A stretch of 47,580 nt of DNA, from positions 1-47,580 of the forward strand of contig DATKSV010000003.1 in the NCBI GenBank assembly GCA_035531535.1, in the 5' to 3' direction. Shown piece by piece: positions 8,356 through 16,049 of this stretch (position 1 is its first letter; each line of letters starts with the position of its first letter). The translations under genes were made by a program, and so were the position numbers. This DNA is from AG-12 sp035531535 (lineage in GTDB: Bacteria > Chloroflexota > Dormibacteria > Aeolococcales > Bog-877). Below the pieces are notes generated by a model. The model had not been told where the DNA came from. It ran no database searches and worked only from the letters and a program-made list of their open reading frames with translations.

Positions 8356-9516
8356 ATGCGCCACGGGCCAATTCGTCCTCTCCACATCGTCGCCCTGGCC
8401 CTCGGGGTCGGCCTTTGTGCCGCTCTCGTTCCCGGGACGGTACTCGCGTCCTCGCACGCCCAGCGAGGTCCCGTCCCACTCACTGCCCCAAAGCCATACG
8501 TGGTCGCCATCGATCCCGGCCACGGCGGCTACGACCCGGGCGCCATCTCCCCCTACAACGGACTGGAGGAGAAGAACGTGACCCTCAGCGTCGGCCTCGA
8601 TCTGCGCCAGCTGCTGGCGGCGGAGGGCGTGAAGGTCGTCATGAGCCGCACCAAGGATGTCTTCGTGAGCATCCCCCAGGCCGAGGCGGTGGCGGACAAC
8701 AACCACGCCAACCTCTTCGTCAGCCTCTGGGTCAACGACTGGAGCACCACCTCGCTGGAGGGGGTGACGGTCTTCACCCCCCACAGCTTCGACGTGCCCT
8801 TCGCCAACTCCATCGATGCCGGACTGGGGCATTCAATTGCCGCCTTCGGGATGGGCAACCGGGGGGTGCAACCCCTGCCCCAGCTGTGGGTGCACGCGCC
8901 CATGCCGACGGTCACCATCGAGTCCGGCTTCATGAGCAACCAGAAGGACTCGGTGCTGCTCGCCGAGCCCGCCTTCCGGGAGGCACTGGCCCAGGGGATA
9001 AACAACGGCATCTTGGCCTTCGCGCCCCAGATCGCCAAGCTCCGAACCCAGGAGCTGGCGTATCAGGTGGCCCAGGCCAAGGCCCGCGCCGCCCAGGAAC
9101 TGGCCGCCATCCGAGCGCGCCAGGGGGCGGGCCTGGTGGAGTGGGTCCTGGTGCTCCTGATCGTGGCGATCCTCTTCTTCCTGGCGATCTACCAGGACAC
9201 CCTCGGACGCGGCCTGCGCTGGAGCTTCGCCCAGGGCAGGGCCCGCGCGCCCACGCTGGCCAGACGTGGCGGTTTGGCATTCCTGCGCTCCCTGACCCCG
9301 GCTCCCCGGGAGCCTCGAGCGCGGCGGGTGCGCCCATCCTCGACTCCCACCGGCCGGCGACTCCCGCGGACGACGAGACCGGGCAGCCCGCCACCCGCCT
9401 GGCGGCGGCCAGGCCCGGGGACCAGGCCCCAGCGGGTGGCCGAGATGGTGCATCCAGATGATGGCCACCGCCGCCGCCGCGGTCGGGGCTCTGTCTACGA
9501 CGACCTGTCCTTGTAG
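8356..9516 (+). CDS. N-acetylmuramoyl-L-alanine amidase-like protein (Amidase_3) with membrane anchor
   Basis: A 386-residue protein. An N-terminal hydrophobic segment (residues about 10-30) directs export. The Amidase_3 domain (about 48-225) has DPGHGG with the first zinc histidine, GLEEKNVTL with the zinc glutamate, and TIESGFMSN with the catalytic glutamate. Where the family has FISIHAN with the second zinc histidine, this protein reads LFVSLWVND, so that histidine is a tryptophan; activity is therefore doubtful or altered. A coiled Ala/Gln/Arg-rich helix leads to a transmembrane segment (VLVLLIVAILFFLAIY) and a long basic, proline-rich C-terminal tail. The ATG at 8356 follows a good promoter; the upstream frame extension lacks a signal. 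Probably acts in envelope remodelling or binds peptidoglycan. Confidence 0.82.
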   Translation: MRHGPIRPLHIVALALGVGLCAALVPGTVLASSHAQRGPVPLTAPKPYVVAIDPGHGGYDPGAISPYNGLEEKNVTLSVGLDLRQLLAAEGVKVVMSRTKDVFVSIPQAEAVADNNHANLFVSLWVNDWSTTSLEGVTVFTPHSFDVPFANSIDAGLGHSIAAFGMGNRGVQPLPQLWVHAPMPTVTIESGFMSNQKDSVLLAEPAFREALAQGINNGILAFAPQIAKLRTQELAYQVAQAKARAAQELAAIRARQGAGLVEWVLVLLIVAILFFLAIYQDTLGRGLRWSFAQGRARAPTLARRGGLAFLRSLTPAPREPRARRVRPSSTPTGRRLPRTTRPGSPPPAWRRPGPGTRPQRVAEMVHPDDGHRRRRGRGSVYDDLSL

Positions 9517-9664
9517 TTCGCCGGCGGTGACCTGCACACGCAGAACCCGAGCCAGCGCTGGCCAAAGGGCGGAGCGGGCATCGGCCGCCGCACCGGGACA
9601 CCGCGCCTGGACCACCGACCGGGCGAGGAACCCTGTGGGTCCAAGGCCGATCCCTGGCTGGTCC

Positions 9665-10564
9665 CTACCGGGGGCGCTCCCCCGGGTCCAGCCCCAGCTC
9701 ATGTGCCAGCGCTTCCCACTCCGCCAGCGGCACCTGGGCGGGGTCGGCGACGATCACCTGGACGGCGACGTGGTCTGCCCCGGCCTGGAGATGCTCCCGG
9801 ACCCTGGCGGCGACCTGGCTGACATTGCCCCAGCCGACCACGGCGTCCACCAGCCGGTCGCTGCCCCCGCCTTCCAGCTCATCCGACCCAAAGCCCATCC
9901 TCTCCAGATTGTGGCGGTAGTTCGGGAGCCGAAGGTAGGAGGAGGTATGCCGCCGTGCGATCGCCCGAGCGGCCTCCGGGTTCGGCTCCAGCACCACCGC
10001 CTGCTCCGGGCAGAGGAGCTTGCCAGGGCCCAGGATCGCCCGGGCCGCCTGGGTGTGCTCCACCGGCACGAAGTAGGGGTGGGCGCCGTCCGCGCGGGCG
10101 GCCGCCAGCTCCAGCATTCGGGGCCCCAGCGCGGCCAGCACCCGGAGCGGTGGCTCGAGCGGCATGGGGGCGTCGTACTGCGCCTGATCCATGGCATCCA
10201 GATAGGCACGCATGGCTGAGTAGGGGCGGTCGTAGGCGTGGCCCCGGGGATTCACCAGGGGCACGTGGCTGACACCCAGCCCCAGCAGGAAGCGGCCCTG
10301 GTAGGCCTCGTCGAGGGTGAGCTGTCCGGCGCGCATAGCCTGGGCGTCCCGGGCCCAGATGCTGGCGATGCCCGACCCCACCACCATCTTGTCCGAGGCG
10401 GCCAGCAGCAGCGACGAGTTGGCGAAGATCTCGCGGCGATAGCTCTCGCCCACCCAGAGGGCGCCGAACCCGAGCGTCTCGAGCCGGCCCACGGCCGACC
10501 TCACAACCACGGCCGGCTGCCGATCCAGGGCGGAGGTCCAAACGCCGAAACGGCCCAGTTCCAT
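9665..10564 (-). CDS. LLM-class F420-dependent oxidoreductase, TIGR03620-like
   Basis: A 299-residue luciferase-like monooxygenase-fold enzyme, probably using coenzyme F420. Features in order: an N-terminal strand FGVWTSALDR, a GFGALWVGESYRREIF segment, VGSGIASIWARDA, and RFLLGLGVSHVPLVNPRG, where such enzymes bind the deazaflavin phosphate. The pattern is that of the TIGR03620 F420-dependent subfamily as remembered. On the coding strand TAATCT lies 6 nt before the ATG at 10564, implying a leaderless message. It is a single-gene unit between the amidase and the PASTA gene, so substrate is unknown. A second LLM enzyme in this window (29421-31400) is fused to a prenyltransferase. Confidence 0.82.
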   Translation of the reverse strand: MELGRFGVWTSALDRQPAVVVRSAVGRLETLGFGALWVGESYRREIFANSSLLLAASDKMVVGSGIASIWARDAQAMRAGQLTLDEAYQGRFLLGLGVSHVPLVNPRGHAYDRPYSAMRAYLDAMDQAQYDAPMPLEPPLRVLAALGPRMLELAAARADGAHPYFVPVEHTQAARAILGPGKLLCPEQAVVLEPNPEAARAIARRHTSSYLRLPNYRHNLERMGFGSDELEGGGSDRLVDAVVGWGNVSQVAARVREHLQAGADHVAVQVIVADPAQVPLAEWEALAHELGLDPGERPR

Positions 10565-10699
10565 GGGGTCAGATTACCGGATAGCAGGGGCCCGGGGGCG
10601 GCCACGGTCGACCCGACCCGCGCTGCCCCGGCTCACGCGCCAACACTGGGCGCACCGCGGTGCGTTGTAAACATCAGCGGTTTGGGGGAGACCCAGAGA

Positions 10700-11506
10700 G
10701 TGAAACGCAGCGATCGCTGCCTTGCCCTTGACCAGCGCCCAAGAGCAGGCGCCGCGGAGGCTGGCTCGGGCCCGGACGAGACCGCCTCCGCGGGGGATCC
10801 GTCGCCGGTTTCCGGACCGATGTCGGTGCGAAGGGCACGATCCAGTGAGACGACCGGACGTCTGATCCGGATTGCTGTGCTGGCTGCGATTGTCCTGGTG
10901 ACCATCCAGTGCTTAGGGAAGGCGCAAGTGGCAGTCATGACGCCCCGACTGGTTGAGGCCCGGACCCTGGAGACAGTGTTCAACTGGAGCAATGCGTGGC
11001 AGCCCAAACCTCTCCAGTGGGTGCGACCTTCTGCGCCAGCGATGGCGAGCTGGCTGCAGCGGGAACACCTGCCGTCACCATTCGGAGTCGCCTTCAATGG
11101 CGACGGTTACGTGGTGGAAATCACGGGCCACTTCCAAGGCGACGGCCGCCGCAGGGGTGCTCTGGGGCTGCTCATGCCGGTGACCTTTGGGGCACCTCCT
11201 GGGCGATTTGAATATGTGTCCTTTGTCTGGAAGGCGCCGATGGGGCTGGCGTCGCTGGGTTCGGTTCACAATGCGCAGTTCCCGCCGCTATCGCGGTTCT
11301 CAAAGGGCCGCATTCCGGATATGCGGGGACTCACCTCAAGGCAGGCGACGTCGGTCGCCAGGCGCGCTCGCCTATCTAGCACGACACGCGCAGCGCCAAT
11401 CCCCGGCCTGCCAGTCGATACGGTCGTCGCCCAGAGTCCGCCCCCCGGCACCGGCTCAGGCCCGGGCAGAGTTGAACTGACATTGAGCTTCCCGGCCCCT
11501 GGTTGA
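10700..11506 (+). CDS. Membrane-anchored protein with C-terminal PASTA-like domain
   Basis: A 268-residue protein. I chose GTG 10700 because GGGGGAG lies 9 nt upstream; ATG 10820 in the same frame is an alternative. A basic N-terminal region precedes one transmembrane segment (IRIAVLAAIVLVTIQC). An extracytoplasmic region without recognised fold follows, then one PASTA-like domain: IPDMRGLTSRQATSVA, then AQSPPPGTGSGPGRVELTLSF, the usual two ends of the domain. PASTA domains bind muropeptides or the cell wall, usually on kinases or penicillin-binding proteins; here no kinase or transpeptidase domain is present. Function unknown; likely envelope-associated. Confidence 0.65.
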   Translation: MKRSDRCLALDQRPRAGAAEAGSGPDETASAGDPSPVSGPMSVRRARSSETTGRLIRIAVLAAIVLVTIQCLGKAQVAVMTPRLVEARTLETVFNWSNAWQPKPLQWVRPSAPAMASWLQREHLPSPFGVAFNGDGYVVEITGHFQGDGRRRGALGLLMPVTFGAPPGRFEYVSFVWKAPMGLASLGSVHNAQFPPLSRFSKGRIPDMRGLTSRQATSVARRARLSSTTRAAPIPGLPVDTVVAQSPPPGTGSGPGRVELTLSFPAPG

Positions 11507-11532
11507 GCCTGGGTTTTGGCCAGACTACAGCG

Positions 11533-11712
11533 TCACCATGGGCCAGATGGCAGCCTCGCTAGCGATGTGTGGCGGCTTTGAGCGGTGATTCTCTGCAGGG
11601 CCACGCTGCCCATCCCGGCATTGGCTAGGCTCCTCTCGGCAGGGGCGCTCCAGACAAAGCCGCTCGGACTGTCACTGTTGGCGTTGCGGTAGGCCTCGAG
11701 GGCAGCGGAAAG
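11533..11712 (-). mobile_element. IS630-type transposase C-terminal remnant
   Basis: A minus-strand frame contains LSAALEAYRNANSDSPSGF, followed by VWSAPAERSLANAGMGSVAL. This resembles the end of IS630/Tc1-like transposases, where an AIEAYxxxxNxxPxPFVWT segment is followed by a helix with AERILA. About 60 residues remain, with nothing transposase-like upstream, so this is a dead fragment. It is a different part of the protein from that kept in the IS630 copy near 46 kb, so the two cannot be shown to be copies of one element. Confidence 0.5.
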
Positions 11713-12024
11713 GTTAGGTTTAGGGCATGCATCACGTCGGATGGCCCTGTCATCCAGGTCGCGGAAGCGCCGGTCCAGAGGCGAGAGCTGACAGCTCAAG
11801 GGCCTGACAGATAGCGCGTGCAAACCAGTCACCCGTGACCGCAACCAGTCCACGTTTGTCTCAAGGACTCCGCAGTGGTCGCACGATCGTATGCCAAGCT
11901 CCTGGCACCGCCGCGGGCGGACCGGACCAGGTGAAACGTTTCAAGGAAACGAGACCCTGGGGGGGCCCCAGCTCAGCTTGGTAGCGAACGCGGATAGTGG
12001 AGTTGTCGAGGCTCGTGGGCCTCT
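11713..12024. other. Gene-poor stretch
   Basis: No gene supported. It holds the loose upstream extension of the transposase remnant frame and otherwise unremarkable DNA up to the end of the small membrane protein gene. Confidence 0.4.
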
Positions 12025-12189
12025 CTATAACCGCCTGAGGAATATTAGGTAGACAGCCCCAAAGACCGCGACAATCCCAACATTCACGATCAGCCGTTCC
12101 ACAGGCCGGTACCTCAGGAATGCGAAGTCCACGGCCACGATGAGGACGACCATACCGCCCGCGTAAAGGGCAATTCCGGTTCTGCTCAC
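12025..12189 (-). CDS. 54-residue two-helix membrane protein
   Basis: A very small gene on the minus strand: GTG at 12189, stop TAG at 12025-12027, with a GGAGG ribosome site 8 nt upstream. The product starts SRTGIALYAGGMVVLIV, continues with a charged turn (RYRPVERLI) and a second hydrophobic helix ending IFLRRL. The hairpin topology with basic residues in the turn and at the end resembles small inner-membrane proteins. No family is recognised. The strong ribosome site and amphipathic layout argue that it is real despite its length and the decayed DNA on both sides. Confidence 0.6.
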   Translation of the reverse strand: MSRTGIALYAGGMVVLIVAVDFAFLRYRPVERLIVNVGIVAVFGAVYLIFLRRL

Positions 12190-13180
12190 GCTTCTACCTC
12201 CACCGGTAGTCTAGCCCTTGACGATCTAGCCGGAGCTCCTGTCAGGTTGTGGGGAAATTACTCCCACGACGGCGGGTCTGCTGGTCAACCGGCAGTGCCC
12301 TCGAAGGTGGTGGTGGGAGTTGGCCGCAGGCAGCCGTCGTCGAAGCCATCCCCATCCCGGCGCAGGGCCAGCTGGTTGCGGCCGTTGCTGGGGCGCCAGT
12401 TGATGCTGAGCCGCAGCACCAGCTTGAAGACCAGGTAGAGGGCGTTCTCGCGGGAGCGCAGCCGCATGGTGGCGTTGGTCCTGAGCCGGACGCCGGCGCG
12501 GATCGACTCCCCCGGCGCTAGAGGTCCGAAGCTGGGTCCAATGCTCATCGGGGACGTCGTCGAAGGTGTCGAAGTCCTCCCCCTTTCGCTCCAGGCAGTC
12601 AGCCGCATAAGCATGGTCAGTGGCCGGCGGCTTGGCTCAGTACTCAGCCCGCCGCCGGCTGCATTCGGCCTGGGTCGGGGCTCCGCAGATGTCCCGGACG
12701 GCGGCCATGGCGTCAGCCTGGAGCCGCCTTGGGAGCTGGTCAGCCACATTCGGGCCGCGCTGCACTCAATGCCGGCATCGGCGCTAGAATCGCTCGCCGA
12801 TCACTTTGCCCTCCCCAACGGGGAGAGCGGCGAAATCCGGCCCTAGCGCTTTCAGTTGTTGGTCACAGTGCCGCCCGCCGGTAGTCATCGGCGGACCTGG
12901 CAGGGGCCGCCCGAGAGCGTGGATCTGGCTCTGCCGGTCCCGGCACGACAGCACCACCTCGTCAGGGGGTCCAGCTAGACCCCATCAGGTTGATGAGCTG
13001 CGCCTCGACGGGTGGCGGCTGCGAGAGAGTCGACCCAAACGTCACAAATTCCCAACGCACCACGCCAGCGACTCGGTGGAGCGACCGGCGCTGCCCGCGT
13101 GTGCGACCAGGCGCCCGCTGGCGACATGCATGAGGGGAAGCGGGCAGGCGCCCAACTCGAGCTGAAACGGTTCGGCTACG
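12190..13180. other. Gene-poor stretch with possible transposase debris
   Basis: On the minus strand at 12285-12480 a frame reads MRLRSRENALYLVFKLVLRLS, then NWRPSNGRNQLAL. It has the look of the C-terminal end of a transposase, but no start or catalytic region remains and I cannot assign a family. The rest, up to the PPOX gene, shows nothing I can support. Confidence 0.35.
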
Positions 13181-13843
13181 ATGCCCACCATGGAAGCCCA
13201 GAGACCGGTCACGCTGCGGACCACGGTGCGACGTCATCCGGAGCGCGCCAGCTACGACCGGGTGGTCGTCAACCGGGTCCTGGACGAGGGGCTGATCTGT
13301 CACCTGGGGTTCGTGGTCGACGGAGTCCCCTGGGTGGTGCCCACCATGTACGCGCGGGCCGGAGACATTCTGTATGTGCATGGTTCACCCGCTTCCCGGA
13401 TGCTCCAGACGGCCGGGTCGGGCGCCGAGATCTGCGTGACGGTGACCTTGCTGGACGGGCTGGTGCTGGCCCGGTCGGCCTTCAATCACTCCATGAACTA
13501 CCGCTCGGTGATGCTGGTCGGGCGGCCCGAGCCGGTCACCGAGATCCAGGAGAAGATGGCCGCCTTCCAGGCCCTGGTCGAGCACGTGGTGCGGGGCCGG
13601 TGGGAGCATGTTCGAGCCACCACGGCCAAGGAGCTGAAGGCCACCACGGTGCTGCGGCTGGCGATCGGGGAAGCCTCCTGCAAGCTGCGGGAGGGCGGCC
13701 CCGGGGACCCCCGCCAGGATGCCGAGCTCCCCGTCTGGGCCGGGGTGATCCCGCTCCAGTTGGCAGCCGGCCCAGCCCTTCCCGCCCCGGACCTGCCCCC
13801 CGGACTGGCGCTGCCCGCGCACGTGTCGGGTTATCGGCGCTAG
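13181..13843 (+). CDS. Pyridoxamine 5'-phosphate oxidase-family flavin/F420-binding protein
   Basis: A 220-residue split-barrel flavoprotein of the NimA/PPOX-like type. After a basic N-terminus come VNRVLDEGLICHLGFVVDG, VPWVVPTMYARAGDILYVHG and SPASRMLQTAGSGAEICVTV, the strand-turn-strand pattern and HGSPASR phosphate-contact region of nitroimidazole-resistance-like proteins. FNHSMNYRSVMLVGRPEPV follows as in the family. Members bind FMN, F420 or haem and reduce or sequester small substrates. ATG 13190 is an alternative start: TACGAT lies 7 nt before it, fitting a leaderless message. It converges on the AhpD-like gene with a 21-bp gap. Confidence 0.82.
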   Translation: MPTMEAQRPVTLRTTVRRHPERASYDRVVVNRVLDEGLICHLGFVVDGVPWVVPTMYARAGDILYVHGSPASRMLQTAGSGAEICVTVTLLDGLVLARSAFNHSMNYRSVMLVGRPEPVTEIQEKMAAFQALVEHVVRGRWEHVRATTAKELKATTVLRLAIGEASCKLREGGPGDPRQDAELPVWAGVIPLQLAAGPALPAPDLPPGLALPAHVSGYRR

Positions 13844-13864
13844 GTTGGGGAAGCCGGCGCGGGC

Positions 13865-14236
13865 TCAGCTGCCCGCAGCCGGGGGGGTGCCCTTCTCGGC
13901 GAACTGCTGGTAAGCCTGCCAGGCCCGGGGACCGTAGACGGTGGCCGGGCCGCCGTCGAGCAGCACGGTCAAGCCGATCATCTCGGCCACCTCCTGAGCG
14001 GTGGCGCCCCGGCGCGCGGCGCCGCGGGCGTGGGCGGCGATGCAGCCGTCGCAGCGCTTCACGATCGAGATCGCCAGCGCGATCAGCTCCTTGTATTTGG
14101 CCGGGAGTTCGCCCTCGGCCAGGGCAGCCCGGTGCATCGCGGCGTAGGCCGACCAGACCTCGGGAATGGCCCGCCGCAGCTCGGCCACCGGCTGGCCGAG
14201 ATCGGTCAGAACCTCCTGGTAGTCGATCTTGCTCAT
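13865..14236 (-). CDS. AhpD-like carboxymuconolactone decarboxylase-family protein
   Basis: A 123-residue all-helical protein, the usual length for single-domain members. The redox motif CDGCIAAH (CxxC followed by a histidine after three residues) is intact, preceded by KYKELIALAISIVKR and followed by GATAQEVAEMIGLTVLLDGGPA. This is the AhpD-type layout associated with alkylhydroperoxidase or thiol-disulfide activity. ATG 14236 is preceded on the coding strand by GAGGAG at good spacing, so longer upstream frames are not needed. It is divergent from the dienelactone hydrolase gene across 72 bp. Confidence 0.85.
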   Translation of the reverse strand: MSKIDYQEVLTDLGQPVAELRRAIPEVWSAYAAMHRAALAEGELPAKYKELIALAISIVKRCDGCIAAHARGAARRGATAQEVAEMIGLTVLLDGGPATVYGPRAWQAYQQFAEKGTPPAAGS

Positions 14237-14308
14237 GGCATCGCTCCTCAAAAACGGCCGCCTGCCGGACGGCACGTCCCGGCCCAGCTCGTCTGGCAGA
14301 ATACGGAC

Positions 14309-15058
14309 ATGTGCTATGCCGATGATGCGCTGCCCCCGTTTCCCCCCATCCGCGGCGGCGCCCCTGATGGCGAGCAACTGGTTCTGGCGTCCGCGGACCG
14401 CACCCGGTTCGGCGCCTACGGGGCGCATCCAGATCGGGCCAACGGAGCCGGGATCGTCATCCTGCCCGACGTCCGCGGCCTCCACCACTTCTACGAGGAG
14501 CTGGCGCTTCGCTTCGCGGAGACGGGCCTCCAGGCCATCGCCACCGACTACTTCGGGCGCACAGCCGGCCTCGAGCCCCGCGACGACAGCTTCGAGTTCC
14601 GGCCCCACCTCGAGAAGCTGACGCCAGACCAGATCGCCCAGGACACGGCCGCCGCGGTGGCCTGGCTGCGCTCCCCAGCCGGGGGTATCTGCCAGGATGT
14701 CTTCACGGTCGGCTTCTGCTTCGGCGGTAGCAACTCCTGGAACCAGGCCGCGGCCGGCCATGGCCTGGCGGGCAGCATCGGCTTCTACGGCCAGCCCCAG
14801 CGCACCCAGCCGTTCCTGGCGAAGATCGAGAGTCCGCTGCTGATCCTGATCGCGGGCGCCGACTTCACTCCCGCGGAGGCCTACACGGAGTTCGGCTCCC
14901 AGCTGACCAAGGCCGGGGTGGACTTCGAGTCCCACACCTACCCAGGGGCGCCCCACAGCTTCTTCGACCGCACCTTCTCGGAGCACCAGGAGGCCTGCGA
15001 CGACGCCTGGACGCGGATGCTGGACTTCATCGCCCGGCACCGCAGCCAGGTGAACTGA
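14309..15058 (+). CDS. Dienelactone hydrolase-family protein
   Basis: A 249-residue alpha/beta hydrolase of the dienelactone hydrolase type. The catalytic triad is visible: cysteine nucleophile in VGFCFGGSN, aspartate in LIAGADFTPAE and histidine in PGAPHSFFD. VILPDVRGLHHFYEELALRFAETG near residue 50 is the conserved oxyanion-side region. It hydrolyses lactones or esters in the cytosol; substrate unknown. The ATG at 14309 has CAGAAT 6 nt upstream and no ribosome site, suggesting leaderless translation. It converges with comB (15-bp gap) and diverges from the AhpD-like gene. Confidence 0.87.
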   Translation: MCYADDALPPFPPIRGGAPDGEQLVLASADRTRFGAYGAHPDRANGAGIVILPDVRGLHHFYEELALRFAETGLQAIATDYFGRTAGLEPRDDSFEFRPHLEKLTPDQIAQDTAAAVAWLRSPAGGICQDVFTVGFCFGGSNSWNQAAAGHGLAGSIGFYGQPQRTQPFLAKIESPLLILIAGADFTPAEAYTEFGSQLTKAGVDFESHTYPGAPHSFFDRTFSEHQEACDDAWTRMLDFIARHRSQVN

Positions 15059-15073
15059 CCCGGCCCGAGCAAA

Positions 15074-15880
15074 CTACCTCGGCTCGCGCCGGAAGGCCCC
15101 GGCACGGAGAACCGGCACCGCCGAGGAGACGTTGAGCGCGGCGGCCCAGTCAAGCTCCCCGGCGTAGCCCCGCTCGATCTGCTCGCGGCCGGACACCGAC
15201 TCCTGCAAGGTCCGGCGCAGTCCGTGACGGCGCGCCTGCAGGTAGACCGCGGCGGCGGCCTGAGCCTCCGGGGATCGCCGCCGCCGGCGGAGTCCGTCGA
15301 TGATCGCGCCGGCGCCAACCAGATCCTCCAGCGCGGGGTCGAGACTGCGATCGGGCCAGCGCTCCCCGGCCGCGATCACCGAGATCACCCCGCCGTGCCG
15401 GCGCGCGAAGCGAGCCACCGCGAAGGCGTTGCGCAGTGAGCCGGCTACCACCTGGGCACCGCTCTCAGATGCCGCCGCCGCCACCGCCGAGCCGTTGGGC
15501 GAGGGCAGCACGATCGAGGTCCCGTGAGGAGCCCGGCTGAGAGTGACAGGCGAGAGCGAGTAGGGGGTCTCCGGCCCCACCTGAGAGCGCCCGACGGCGA
15601 GCTCGGCGCCCACCTTGCCGGCCAGCTTGGCCGCCGCCTCCTGGTCCCAGGGGTGAGGATAGATGGCGCAGTCGCGCTCGACGGCGACGGCCACCGCGGT
15701 GGTGAAGGTGATCACGTCCACCACCACCACCACGTCCGACCCGGGGACCAGGGCCCGTGCCCCTAGCTCCCCCCACCCAAAGCGCACGTTGAAGGGCGCG
15801 CTATCGCGGGCGGCGGCCACCCTGGGTGCGCCGAGGTTGGGGGGATCTGGGACAGCTCCGATAGCGGTGGAGTCAAGCAT
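15074..15880 (-). CDS. comB: ComB-family 2-phosphosulfolactate phosphatase
   Basis: A 268-residue protein of the ComB family, acid phosphatases first described in coenzyme M synthesis and widespread in bacteria that make no coenzyme M. Motifs: VVVVDVITFTTAVAVAVERDC near the N-terminus with the metal-binding aspartate, VLPSPNGSAVAAAA in the middle, and SLRNAFAVARFARRH with IAAGERWPDRSLDPALEDLVGAGAIID towards the C-terminus. The physiological substrate here is uncertain; no sulfolactate or coenzyme M genes adjoin. It is transcribed divergently from the MoxR operon across 169 bp. Confidence 0.8.
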   Translation of the reverse strand: MLDSTAIGAVPDPPNLGAPRVAAARDSAPFNVRFGWGELGARALVPGSDVVVVVDVITFTTAVAVAVERDCAIYPHPWDQEAAAKLAGKVGAELAVGRSQVGPETPYSLSPVTLSRAPHGTSIVLPSPNGSAVAAAASESGAQVVAGSLRNAFAVARFARRHGGVISVIAAGERWPDRSLDPALEDLVGAGAIIDGLRRRRRSPEAQAAAAVYLQARRHGLRRTLQESVSGREQIERGYAGELDWAAALNVSSAVPVLRAGAFRREPR

Positions 15881-15998
15881 CGCGATAGCTTCGCCGATGG
15901 GGCGGTCGCGGTGCGACGCCCGGCCGCCGCCGGCAGCGGGCGGGTGGAACCAAGTCAGCTGCGGGGCCCCCCTGGGGGAGGCCCATCGGGACGGCGGC

Positions 15999-16049
15999 TA
16001 TAGTGGGCTCATGACGCTCCCCGCCAGGTTGGGGGCCTAGGTCGCCCCG
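15999..16049 (+). promoter_or_regulatory. Promoter and 9-codon in-frame leader before the MoxR operon
   Basis: TATAGT (15999-16004) is followed after 6 nt by ATG at 16011. From that ATG a frame of nine codons (MTLPARLGA) ends at TAG 16038-16040. The MoxR start GTG lies at 16050 in the same frame. If transcription starts at 16011, the message is leaderless and the amber codon interrupts an otherwise continuous MoxR reading frame; MoxR would then be made by reinitiation at GTG. No clear -35 box is seen. Confidence 0.4.

Noticed and set aside
10238..10699. Long upstream extension of the PASTA protein frame
   Set aside because: It lies antisense over the LLM oxidoreductase start and has chance composition; GTG 10700 has a strong ribosome site.
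14237..15040. Long minus-strand extension of the AhpD-like frame
   Set aside because: It is the mirror frame of the dienelactone hydrolase; the internal ATG with GAGGAG is the real start.
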